From Trebouxia sp. TZW2008 (lineage: Eukaryota > Chlorophyta > Trebouxiophyceae > Trebouxiales > Trebouxiaceae), in the NCBI GenBank assembly GCA_002118135.1, contig BDIU01000269.1:124001-188000 (forward strand): a stretch of DNA of 64,000 bases, in the 5' to 3' direction. Shown here piece by piece: positions 33,053-44,800 of the stretch; position 1 is the stretch's first letter, and each line of letters opens with the position of its first letter. The translations under genes and the position numbers were made by a program. A model generated the notes under the pieces. That model was given only the letters and a program-made list of their open reading frames with translations, did no database searches and was not told the origin of the DNA.

Positions 33053-36000
33053 TCAAGTAATGCTGGCAAGGATGCAAGCAACAAGCTGTGGGTTGGCCTG
33101 CTGTAGTTTGGCCAGCTGAATTGGTGACAGGTTGAGGCTTTGAACATCAGGCAGCTGTTTGTACAGAGCTTGTATGAGGGGGCCCAAATTGCTGCATGAG
33201 GTCTGTTGTATCATAGAATTTGCCACTGCAGCCAGCGCCACAAATCCACCGGGCACTGTGATGCCCTACATCCAGACATTGAGAACTTACACCTCTACAA
33301 TATGACACGTAACAGACATGGGCCGGAGGTCTGCTGTAGTATGATGTGCGCAATCGGCAAGCTTTGGACGTCAGGGAGCTGTTTGTACAGGCTTTTCCAT
33401 GAGGGTCTCAATAAGGGTACACTGTAAGACAAGAGCGATGGGCAGCAGGTCTGATATGACCTAAACTACAACAGCTTCAACCGTCTAGGTAGTAAAAGGT
33501 CAGTAAGCTCTTGAGAACAACCAGTTGCACAAGCCTGATCGATTAGCGTCCACTGCTGCAATGAGCAAAGGAGCTGACACATCTGCACATTACTTTGCTT
33601 TTTGATTTTTGGACTATGCACAACACCCAAAAGACTCAGGAAGTAGCTGCTGTACAGCAAGCGTTTGGGCATAGCCAGCAGCCAAAGCTTGATTGAAAGC
33701 GGCACCAACATCAGCAGTTTGATTGGCATTTCATGCTTAACATCATACCCTGCAGGTTTGCAACTTTTGACCGTGCACAAAAGTTCAAGGGCGGCCGACT
33801 CACCTGCTGTCACAGGTCAGCATGCTCTTGAGCAAAACCAGCTGCAGCAGCAAGTGCTTGGTTGAACGCAGCAGCCACAACAGCAGTCTGGTTAGCCGCC
33901 ATTACAGCAATGATCAATGGAGCCAGCACTTCCAAGCAACGCTTTCACTGTCGGCTGTTGAACTGTGCACAGAGCCATTACTGCTTGAGCGCTGGAGGCC
34001 TATCTGCTGTAACAAGTCAGCAAGCTCTGCAGCGCCTGGCATGACTTAAAACCCAAGATATGGAAAAAACAACCTTTACTCCTTACCTGTTGTAATAAGT
34101 CAGCAAGCTCTTGAGCATGTCCAGCAGCTAACGCTTGATTGAAGGCAGCAGCAACAACAGTGGTTTGATTAGCGGCCACCGCAGCAATGATCAACGGAGC
34201 TGGCACCTCTGCACCTCCTGGCATGAGTAGAAACTGAAGGTAGGGTAGAAACTCCTGATCGAAAGGGAGGGTGTCTGCTGACTCAAACGCACCATCAATG
34301 CCGTAGATGATCAACTGCAGCCACAAAGAACGTGGATCAGCACAAGTCCAAACACAACAATGATCAAAGGAGTTGGCGTATCCTGGCATGAGTAAGAATC
34401 AAAGGTGAGGAAGAAACTCCTGATCGAAAAAAAGGGTGGCTGCTGACTCAAAAGCGCCAGCAATGCTGTAGATGATCGACCGCAGCCACAGAGATCATGA
34501 ATTTGACGGCACAAAAGAGCAAGCCATCTTCACAAGAGTTGAAACTTCTGCACCGCCTGGCATGAGTAAGAACTGAAGGTAGGGTAGAAACTCCTGATTG
34601 AATGGGAGGGTGTCTGCTGACTCAAAGGCGCCATCAATGCCATAGATGATCAAATGCAGACACAACCGATGTGAGTCAGCACAGAACCAACCACAGCAAT
34701 AATCAATGGAGCCAGCATCTCTGCATTTGTGCATTTCCTGGCACGAGTGTGAATTGAAGGTGCAAACTCCTGATCGAAGGGAAAGGTGTCCGCTGACTCA
34801 AAGACGCCATCAATGCCATACATGATCAACTGCAGACACAACTCATGTGATTCAATGCAAGTCCGGATACAGCAATGACCAGTGGAGCTGGCACTTCTGC
34901 AGCGTCTGGGATGAGTAAGAAGTGAAGGTAGGGCGGAAACTCCTGATGGAAAGGGAGCATGTCTAGATATCTGCTGGCTCAAACGCACCATCAATAGATG
35001 ATCAACTGCATACAAAACTAACGTAAATCAGTGCAAGTCCGGATACAGCAATGATAAATGGAGCTGGCACTTCTGCAGCACCTGAGATGAGTAAGAACGG
35101 AAGGTAGGGCAGAAACTCCTGATTGAAAGGGAGCATGTCTAGATATCTGCTGACTCAAGCGCGCCATCAATGCCATAGATGATCATCTATACAACTGCAG
35201 TGGCAAAGGATGTGAGTCACCAAGACCTGAGACTTTTGAAGCATTACACAGTAAGGATTGGAGGTATGGAGCTCCTCTCCAATATTTGACCCTGATTTTT
35301 GAAAGGGAATACCTGCTGATTCACAGGTACCACCAAAGCCACAACAATCAAGTGCAGCCACAATGTACTGGCATCGGCACGAAACTCGCACTGCAAGAGA
35401 CGGTCAAAAGTCGCATTAAAACTGTCAAGCAAGCAAGATTGGTCATTGCAAGGTGTCTGTTGACTCAAAGGGGCTGTCAATGCCATATATGATTAGCTGC
35501 AGCTATTTCTACATCTATACCAGATCTAAGTCAGCATACAGCAGGGTAGCGGCTGCCGTTGTCATCGTGTCAGACATGCATAGGCAAGGCATGTAGCAGG
35601 TGAGCAATCCAGCTAGCGAGTCTGACTGGATGGCATGTCGTGTCACTTTGCAGCAAAAGACTTCTGCAAGTGTCGCTTTTAACACTGACATGTCATTGTG
35701 ACAACAGATGCTTACGTTGCAAGCATAGGCCGGGGGGCCTATAACCATGGCTCCAGCTCCATATGAGTCAAGAAAGGTCTGACTACCATTTTGGTAGACA
35801 GTCAGGTTGCCGCCAGGATCCAGGCTGGTCAGCACTTGATCATCTTGCAAGCTGCTGACATTCTGCAAAACCGGGGTATCCATCAAAATGTACAGACAGG
35901 CAAATTCAGGACATGTGCTCTTGCATGTGAATGTACATACCATGATGGCCTGGTCTGGAACAACATAGTAACCCAGGACAGATGACAGCAAGGGGAAAGC

Positions 36001-36421
36001 CTCTGTCTGCTCTGTTGACACATTGTGTGCAGCTTGACTGAGCTCAAGGGCCACATTGGTTGGCACAAACAGAGTGGCTGGGGAGGTGAGATTGGTCAGG
36101 ATACTGATGAAGTTTGAAGTTTGGGACAGGTTGTAGAAGTAGGAGAAGTGAGGATCAGTTGCCAGCACCGAGCTTTGCACGGGCGTGCAGCCTGGAGAGG
36201 CAGTGGTGTTTTGCGTACGGGCTGCACGGCAAAAGCAGTGATGAAAGCCTTGCGTCAATGCGTCAGTGCCATAGTTGTCTGGTGGTGGCAAACGCCGCGG
36301 GAAGGTGAGCGCGGAGCAGAAGCATCTACCACTGACCTTGCGAAACGCACGCGCCCAAAAGCAAAATTAGCTGCAAAACGAGCTGAACTGCTGTTCTGCT
36401 GATCGCCTTCGTAGGTGCCAT
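33053..36421 (-). CDS. Secreted fasciclin (FAS1) domain protein
   Basis: Exons: 36421-36337, 36221-35941, 35862-35716, 34314-34087, 33265-33053; 954 bp, 317 aa plus stop, phases consistent. It starts with a signal peptide (MAPTKAISRTAV, then LVLQLILLLGACVS). One FAS1 domain follows: ATDPHFSYFYNLSQTSNF, SPATLFVPTNVALELS, LLSSVLGYYVVPDQAIM, LTSLDPGGNLTVYQNGSQ and a closing LIIYGID. Several N-glycosylation sequons (NTT, NLS, NLT, NVS, NGS) suit an extracellular adhesion or matrix role, as known for the family. The C-terminal third is an Ala-rich helical tail (AFNQALAAGHAQELADLLQQ). Exons 1-3 are firm. Exon 4 was picked as the only full-length one among about eight copies, and the last exon by frame, so the tail is less sure. 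Confidence 0.8.
33420..34086 (-). repeat. Copies of the fasciclin exon-4 donor side
   Basis: Three or four segments related to AAFNQALAAG.AQELADLLQQ|GT lie near 33990, 33850, 33690 and 33510, with stops or frame changes (for example the copy near 33810 ends in TGA before its GTGAGT donor). Confidence 0.75.
34315..35490 (-). repeat. About seven copies of the fasciclin exon-4 acceptor side
   Basis: TGCAG|TTGATCATCTATGGCATTGATGG-type segments recur near 34480, 34650, 34830, 34990, 35190, 35350 and 35480, spaced about 120-200 bp. Several hold TCTAGA or early stops. The most distant copies are the most altered. Confidence 0.85.
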
Positions 36422-37737
36422 GGCGGTCACTGCAGGTCTGCGGCGACCCTTGAACGATGCCAGCGATCATTAGCATGGTCGAATCGAACTCGCTTGACCC
36501 CGCGCACGTTGAGCTGCGGGCAGCCGTGTGTCAGGTCTCGTAAGCAAGCCTCGGATCTGCCGAAGAATACGGTATTCTGTCAAGTTCTTGCGCCAACAAC
36601 GTTCAACTAGCAGTGGCGCATGCTTGTACAATATTCTGCAGTCCTGCGGGCACACTACAAAAGCAACAGTGTTGAATGTGTTGCACGATACAGGGATTGC
36701 CCTGACATCCTGATGCTTCACAGAGTTGAACATGGTCTCAGCCATCAGTTGCAAGTGCAAACGCTATTGTTACAGGTCGACAGTGACTCCTGTGTACATA
36801 CGACATACGTAGGTCCCCACTGCAGCATGTGCAAGGTGAAGTTCACAGTGGGTTTCAGAATCAGTCAGCAGTCCTGCAAGCATACTGACCTACAGCCAAT
36901 TGTCTCACTGAGTCAGGATAACATCAGGAACGCAGTGGCCACAAATATCCTCATGGAGTCCTGCATCGCATCAGAAGTAAGCCCAACAAGCTCCACAATA
37001 AGAGAACCCTGCATATGGGCAAAAGTAGCAATGACAGCTGAGCAGATCGGCAATGACCTCGCGCATGGACAGAATCCCTTGTTGGGGCATAACACTGGGT
37101 AAATCACAGCTGTAGATTCACTGCAAAGTCAGTGTCTTGCCATACTCCTGCAAAGCGTAGCATAGGGTCAAAGCTGCCATATTAACAAGACGAGGACATT
37201 AACATCAGCAACGTCATGCATCCTCTGAATAGACAGCACTAGACAAGAAACATGCAACAGAATGACTCACCATGCTTGAGATGACATCATTCTCATTACA
37301 TACACATTCCATAAAATTAACTTCAAAAATCCAGGGGCTTTCTCCTATTGTTCCCCCTCCTAAAATATTGACTCTGTGGGACCACACTTGAAGGCCGTGT
37401 CTCAGATGATAGCGCACAGTCAGACACAGCTGCGGCAATTGACCTAAAATTTCACAATTTGACCATTATAGCAAAATGTTTAGGGCACTCAAAAGGCTGA
37501 CAAAAGGAAGAACAAATGCAAGCACTCTTATCTGGTGAGAGGCAGCAGATAATGGCACTAGCCTATTTCACTAATTGCTAACTCCAGTACAGAAGGGGTG
37601 CTCCATCATATCCTAGAATCTTTATGAAATTGCTGTTGCCTTGCCTGTGCAACACATGTCTGTATTGCTGATGTTGTTGCTGTTGAGTGCATTGTTGCTG
37701 TCACCAAAGGCGTTTTGTGCTGAGTTGAAGAGGCGGA
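36422..37737. other. Fasciclin promoter and downstream flank of the next gene
   Basis: GC-rich just upstream of the fasciclin start. A 160-codon plus-strand ORF at 36620-37102 and a 96-codon minus ORF at 36470-36760 overlap each other and match no family I know. The minus-strand segment ending CAAGCATG|GTGAGT near 37275 looks like a stray copy of a donor from the next gene. Confidence 0.4.
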
Positions 37738-40700
37738 TCAGGGCTTATTGTACAAAAACTGACTAGAAGCCATGGATATGATTGTGTAGCCCAACGCCAA
37801 CGTTGAGTCCTCGGCAGAAACACAAGCACAAGCATGGCCTGCAGCCAGCCTTTGCTTGTTGTATTCAACCAGACTCTGTCTCACAAGGGGGTCTAGCTGT
37901 GTTGCATTCATTTGATGTTGTTGCTGTGTTTTATGAGCCCTATTGCATTCTTCTTCCAGATGTTGAATGCAGATTAGCAAGTCGTGTAAGTTCTGCTGTT
38001 GCCAAGCCCCTTCTTGCTCCAAAGCTTGGCGAAAGTTGTGGGCCTCATTGAGTCGCTCTTGTGTGCGCTCAGATGTTGCCATGCTTTCTTTGTGAAGAAA
38101 CATGAGCGCTTCTAGCTTGTGAACATCGTTGCAAGCTGCAGCAAAAAGCTGCTTCTGCTTGTGAGTTCCTGACCCTTCTGGCATTGTGGCGTAGCATTTC
38201 GGACCAAATTTGCTCACATAGCATTGGTTCATTTCATATAGGCAGTCTGAGTTCTGTGCCCCGGCCTGCTCAAGAGGTTGAATCTGCAGTCAGGGCAAGC
38301 AAGCTCGTGACAAATGCATCAGCTTCTGTGACTCAAATGCGCTCATTGACAGCATTGTTGGATCACATCAGCTGCTCATTGATGAGATCAACTGGCCCAC
38401 GTCAACATAAAATAGGCAGAAACCAAGTAGAATGATGCTGGGTAGATCAACAACATCAGGACTAGACAAACTAGAGAAAGGCATGGAGGACATTAGATCT
38501 AACCTAATGTAACCAGGGACTCACCATACACGCCTTTTCAACATGCTTGAGTATCAGATTTGACAATCTGCTGCGTACTTGACTAGTGTGTTGTGCTTTC
38601 AAATTAACAAAGCACACTCATCACTAATCTCAATCCACACATGATATTGCAAGCATTGTACAAGGTGTACCACGCATGACGCTTTGTTGATTTTGGCAGA
38701 TTGACTGCCGTTAGCTTGTTGGAAGACAACTCAAGCAATGAAATCAGATAGCAGGACAATCTCTTGCACCAAAGAACAACAACTTGTCTGTTTAGCCCTA
38801 TAACCTAAGCATGTGCACCTACAAGGGTATAAGCCGCACTTTTGCAAAGATGTTGCTGTTGCAGCCAATGATGCAAACATTGCATTGCTCACCATAGTTG
38901 TTGTCTTTAGAATTTCTCCACAGGGCCTTTGCAGCAATGCTGTGTCCACACTTGGGGCCATGGGTGCGTAATCTACCACATCTTGCAGCAAGCTGCTCTT
39001 GACCTGATCAGACATGCTGAGTAGAGCCTGTAAAGCACAACAGAGCCAGCTTTTGCCCAGAGGAAAAGTTGCAGGGTTTTGCATGAGATTTGCTTGTGAT
39101 GTTCAGAAAACTGCAAGTTGGCTCAAAGATTGTGTCGATATCACAAAGCAGTGTGCAAGTCCATCTACATGGCCACCATCACGGCAAAAGACAGAGTTGT
39201 ACCAGCGGAGGGCACTTCTGGGAAAAGGGTTGTTGCAACTACTTGGCACTAGGTCAGGTCGTTTATGTGGATGATCAACAGATGCCAACCAAAAAAAATG
39301 GCTTGAGATCTGAATTTTGCTTGTCACGCATGGCATGCTTGATGGGTATGTTGCATGTCCTCAATAAAGCGATGTGTCCGTGGGGGTGTCAACTGATTCA
39401 TGGCACCAACAGGCAAGTACATCAGTTTGATCATAAAAGATGGGTTGCACATATGGGTGCAACTTGCCCTTGATCAGAAACAGCCATGAAAAAGAATCTG
39501 TCAAATGCTATGCTGTCATGACATTGCTATTGCAATAAGATTCAAGAGCCAGGTGGTACTTGACGGCGTGACATTAGACCATGCTTGCCAATGTGACTTG
39601 TGCAAGTGAAAGTATGAGTGCATTCCATTTCTTAGTCTAAAGACCCGTCTTAACTGAGCAGACAGGCAGAGACAAAATTCTGCTTGACACAAGGGCTTGT
39701 AGAGTACTTGGACATGTCTCGCACTGAGTTGAGCAACTGTGCCTGGCTTGCAGAGCAACATTTTAACATGTATGACAAAAGCAATGTAGATCACCTCACA
39801 CGCAGTACATGCATGTTGCTGGGGCAGTTGGAACTCAAAGAGAAGACGAGAGTTTGTCCACTCACAAGGTAAAGGTAGTTTTTGTCATCCCTATTGCCAT
39901 GAAGTCGCTTGGACAGCATCAGCATTGCCAAGATAGAACCTGCCTCTGGCACTTCATGGCAAATTGGATCTGGCTTTGGGTCTAGAAGCGCAGAGAAGAA
40001 ACCATGGTGCTTGCTTCCGATAGTGAAGCTACTGAAATCTCTGTGGACTTTGTGGTTGATCCAAGGGGCAAATATGGCAACAAATGGGCTGGTTAGATCA
40101 GGTTCATCAGCAAGCGCCTTTAGTCTGGTCACTGCAACAGATAGCCAAATCTTGCGACGATCTGGCAAGGGCTCAACAGTCAGCATTTCACGTGCTTCAT
40201 CCAAAACAGCAATGTCAATGCGTTCCAGATCAAAACAAACTAGGGGGTTCTAGCATGCTCAGGCAATATACCGCTGAACTGAAATTGATTGTGTGCAACA
40301 TTCTGTTGAGGACATCTTGGCAATGTGCACAGCATGATGGTGATCACAACCAGAACATCAGCAAACGAAACAATGACACTATCAAGCAAACAGGCAGATG
40401 TGTTGTATATTTTGTCTTGCCAGGCTGGCCAATCGAGCTCACATGTGCACAAACATACCTGCTGCCTCCTTCCATGTCTGGAATTCATGGTATTGTGGGT
40501 GTGCCAGAACTTCTGCCCTGCATCTTTGATCCTGATGCAGCAACACATACAGCACAGCGCCAGCCAACAATCCATTAGGAGATTTGGCCAATGCCGCTGG
40601 GTCAGCAGCTGAGAATTGTCGCAGCAACACCTCAACGGCGGCATGAATCATGTGACTGCGAATTGCCGTGTAAGGTCGGATGACAATGGCTGGAAGGGTG

Positions 40701-41280
40701 CAGACAAGTAGCGCCAGTGGCACCCTGTCCGCAGAGGCCTGTTCAGTACATTGCTCAAGAGTGGCTTGCTCCCAGAAGCTGTCGTGGTGCAACACGGGAG
40801 TAAACACTTACCTCAGCTGTGAGAGGTGGGGACATGTCACAGCCAACATCTGGAGGGTATGCAGCAAGTTCCAACACCGACCTGCAGCTCAAGGAAACCT
40901 CAGGTAAAGGTTTTTGACAGAGAGATCAGCCGTGACCTTTTGGGGTGTTTGGAGCACAGCACAGACGCGGCATGCTCCAATTACCTGTCAGGCAGGCCCA
41001 GTGAAATGCTCCGTTTTCTGCCAGCAGCATCTGCATGAAGAGTGTGCAGGACAGGTGCAAATTCCCGAGCTCCTCGTATGGTTCTCTTTCGGCACTGAGT
41101 CCAAGGTGCGGACTCCAAGCCCAGAAACTTAAAGGATACACAGCACATTCCGCAACCTCGCACAACCCGTCCGCCCTCCCGATGTCCTCTACAGACAAAT
41201 TTGACGATCGGTGCTTGCACCCACCTACAGATCACTAAGCTGTAAGCAGCCTCACCTTCCGATTCCTCAGCAGTCTCCAT
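37738..41280 (-). CDS. Unrecognised 539-aa protein with C-terminal coiled coil
   Basis: Exons: 41280-41256, 41188-40985, 40881-40812, 40724-40459, 40239-39866, 39027-38893, 38283-37738; 1620 bp and 539 aa, in frame throughout. It begins METAEESEEDIGRADG. Helical, Leu/Ala-rich middle parts follow (CWNLLHTLQMLAVTCPHL, IHAAVEVLLRQF, LLAGAVLYVLLHQDQ, KIWLSVAVTRLKALADEP), suggesting an alpha-helical repeat scaffold. Then come MSDQVKSSLLQDVVDYAP and a last exon with charged heptads (ERTQERLNEAHNFRQALEQE...LEEECNRAHK). Exon 4 could instead start at 40778, which leaves a 33-nt intron; the 87-nt intron is preferred. One more exon between 38893 and 38283 is possible, as a donor-like CATG|GTGAGT lies near 38525. 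The family is unknown to me. Confidence 0.65.
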
Positions 41281-41843
41281 CGCTAGCACCCCGGCAGGTA
41301 ACGCCTCATGGATGTACAAAAGCCTGCCCGAAGCACGCGACACTGGCCAACGTCCACACGCTTTGCGCGGTTGGCATAAAAACTATGCACATAGCGCAGG
41401 GGCAGGGCGACTGGCCTATTGCCCTGCCTTCTGGCTCAACCTTCTGCCCCGGTTCAACGCACAGCAGAATGTTGTCAGCAGGTCTGATGGCGATGCCAAT
41501 GCATGCTGATCCTCTTCAGCCTTTCAGTACAGATGCTGTGCTGCATCCAGACAGAGCAAGATTGTCAGGTCTGCCTGACCTTATAATTGTGCCTTTTTGC
41601 TGCAACACGAAGCCACAAGCAAAACGTCGTATGGCTGCTAACAGTCTCAAGCAGACCATGTTGCAGGGCTTGATAACACAACGAGTCTGTCTACTTGATG
41701 CTGTAATTGCTTCTAGACGATTGGTCTCTGTCTGCTTCATGCCCATTGGGATAAAACATAATCTAAACCTATAGCTAATTAATGAGCCTAGCCTCGAGTT
41801 TCAAAGGCTTTCTGCCACGATAGTCTACATATTGCACTGTTCT
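41281..41843. other. Short intergenic spacer
   Basis: About 560 bp between two co-directed genes. It is GC-rich near 41300-41480, fitting a promoter for the gene starting at 41280. A 187-codon plus-strand ORF crosses it but has no supporting features. Confidence 0.45.
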
Positions 41844-44800
41844 CTAAGAATCTTGCTGGGGCTGATGCACACCAGCCTGTCTCATTGCCTCTTGCATCGC
41901 CACATATATCTGCAACACACCGATGAAAACTTTGCCACCAAGAGAAAGAAAGACACAGAACAGTGAAGCAGCATCATGAAGGGAGCCTTGGCGACTAGAC
42001 TTCATACTAACAATAACAAATGTCTGAAGTCACCCCAGCAACCATGCACATGTGCAACACAGAAGATCATGGCCCAAATCTCACAGCAGCCCTGCTTTGA
42101 CAATCATCAGTCCATAGATGTGCACTGACAGCCTGGTTTCAAACAGATTTGTATGAAGGCTGCATTAGGCTGCAGTGCTTGGGATGCATGCTTTGTGCAC
42201 TAGCACTCTTGCTGGAATGGATAATTATTGGTATGAGTATTATTATGCCTTGTGCAGAGGTTGCAAGCTACTGTGCAGATGCAACTGCTGCACAATACCT
42301 CAAGCTACCAAAGTTGCCTGCTATGCAAGCAAAACTGTATCAGCATGTAACAACGTTGTCCATATGCCTTGGCAAGGCGTTGAAGCAGATGAAAGCAAGT
42401 GGACATCACATGCAAGAACCCCAGGTAGGCAGTATCTATGCGCATTTATGGTTGAAGTCATGCACATCTTCTGACGACTGCCATTGCAGTATGCGCATAC
42501 TACAAAAAAATTCATGCACATCTTCTGGCAACTGCCATTGCAGTATGCGCATATATGGTTGAAGTCATGCACGTCTTCTGGCAACTGCCATTGCAGTGAA
42601 GCTGCATGGACATCACGTACAAACATCCAAGGTGAGCAGAAGCTGAATTGAGGACTTGGGAGGAGGGTGCTTTAGGCTATTTAGGCCTAACCCTAAACCC
42701 TAAATAAGCATGCGTTGTTGAGATGATTCCCACCTTCTGGCAGTTGCCTTTATGGTGAAGCATAGTGCTGCCCCACTTCGGTAATGGCCACCAGGCTGGG
42801 GCAGAATTGGACGCGTAGATCTGCATTCAAGTGTCATTGTTGTCAGCACTGACTGTTCGGTTACTTTGGGGAGCGTATTGTCGCGTGTTCTGTTGATTCA
42901 GGCGTTGATACGTGCATGTTCATATGTACGGTGACTCATTGCAGTACGTCATGAAGAGACCATATAAAAAAGGCACTCACTCCATGTTCAAAGCACAGCT
43001 AATGGCAGAAACCATACAATTAGATGCTGTTACTGTCATACTTCAGATGCACAGACGCGCTACTGCAACCCGTATTTTGTGTCCACAACATCTTAGAAGT
43101 GTTGGAAATGTAGAAAAAGCTGCAGAATGATACTGTTGGGGGCAAAGGTTTGATGATGCTCCTCACTGAGGATCATGTGCTGTGCTACTCCTTCTGATGA
43201 TCTGAGTCAGCTGCCTTACATGCAGCAATGTGACATGCAGCTGAGAATATGCAGTCAGCAGGAATAGCATATGGCTCACACTGGCATTTTCAGAGCCTCA
43301 GTTCATCAAATGTAAGCAACAGTTCCTACCAGCAGCAACAACCTTATAACAAGTCAACAGGAACTAATAGTAGAAATATGGTACAAAGCTTACATTGCCA
43401 TTCATAGGAGCAAGTTTGCTCTTATCTCTGTCTTCACTGATCCAGAATCTAGTAGCCTTGCAATGATCTGGGTCAGCTGACAATGCATCACATGCATCTA
43501 AAGACAATAATGAGCAGGAATGTTGAATTTCTGGTATCTTGAAAAGCTCACATTGCCATTCATGGGACCAAGGTTCCTCTTGTCTTTGACTTCACTGAGC
43601 AGAACTCGAATTGCGGTCAGCTTATCACATATCACAAGCCAGCAACAGATTGAAGTAAACAAGCAATAGCAGCTCACATTGCCATTCATAGGACCGAGGT
43701 TCCTCTTCTCTCTGTCTTCACTGATCCAGGCTCTGACGGCTTTCCGGCAAATCTTGACCAGGGATTCAGCTTTGCCCCAATCTTGGTGCGGCCGCCGAGC
43801 AACCTCATCCAAACACTCTGAATCCTCTGTCACCGTCAATGGTGCCTGTATCACATGCGCAGTTGTTGCTGACATCAGACATGGCAGAGGCAACACGCGT
43901 TCAAAACAGCTCTGTGGACCTTGACCAGCTGTTCAGCTCTGCCCGAGTCTTGGTGCAGCCACCTAGCAACTTTAACCAAGCACTCTGAATCTTCCGTCAC
44001 TGACTGGCGCCTGCATACATTAGTCGCCACTTTGACTTGCACTGAAAGCACGGTGTGACCTTACAATAACCGGTGAACAGCGCATGTATAGGTTGTTGGC
44101 TTTGCCCCAGTCTTGGTGCAGCCGCTGAGCAACCTCATCTAAGCACTCTGGACTCTCTCTCACTGTCAACGGCGCCTACAAATACACCGTTGTCGCTGTC
44201 ATGAACAGAGCTCCAAGACAGCAGACACTCTATCAAGGCATGGCGCAAGGCCTGAGTCCTGGGTAAGTTCGCCAAGCTACCTCGTTCAAGCACTCTGACT
44301 CTTCTGTAGCTGCCACTGCCGCCTGCATAGCATCTGGTTCAGCAAGTTGAGAAGTTTGGAAAACTGAGGGAATGACACGAGCTGCGGTTGCTGTGCAAGC
44401 TTGGCCAAATGTTCTGAATCCTCTGTCACTGCCACTGGCGCCGGCATACAACAGTCACCACCTCGACTTGCTGTATGAAAGACTGAACAATGCAGTCACA
44501 GCTTGTTGGCCGTGTCTCGACCCTTGTGTGGCTGCCAAGTAACCTCATCCAAGCACCCTGAGTCTTCTGTCACTGCCACCAGCACCTACAAAATATGTGA
44601 GATGCCCCAATCTGGATGTGGCTGCCAAGCATCCTCATCCAAGCACTCCAAATCTTCTGTAACGTTCAATGGTACCTGCATAGCATCTGATTGAGCATGT
44701 TAAGATGTTTGCAAGATCAAGGGAACCGCACATGCTGCAGTGGCTGTGGAAGCTTGTCAAAACTTTTCGAATCATCTATCACTGCTACTGGCGCCTGCAC

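Noticed and set aside
41211..41774. 187-codon plus-strand ORF
   Set aside because: It overlaps the first exon and promoter of a supported minus-strand gene and shows no family feature.
42149..43130. Plus-strand ORFs of 137 and 72 codons
   Set aside because: They cover intronic repeat copies of the minus-strand gene. The 72-codon one looks protein-like but lacks any supporting exon or family match.
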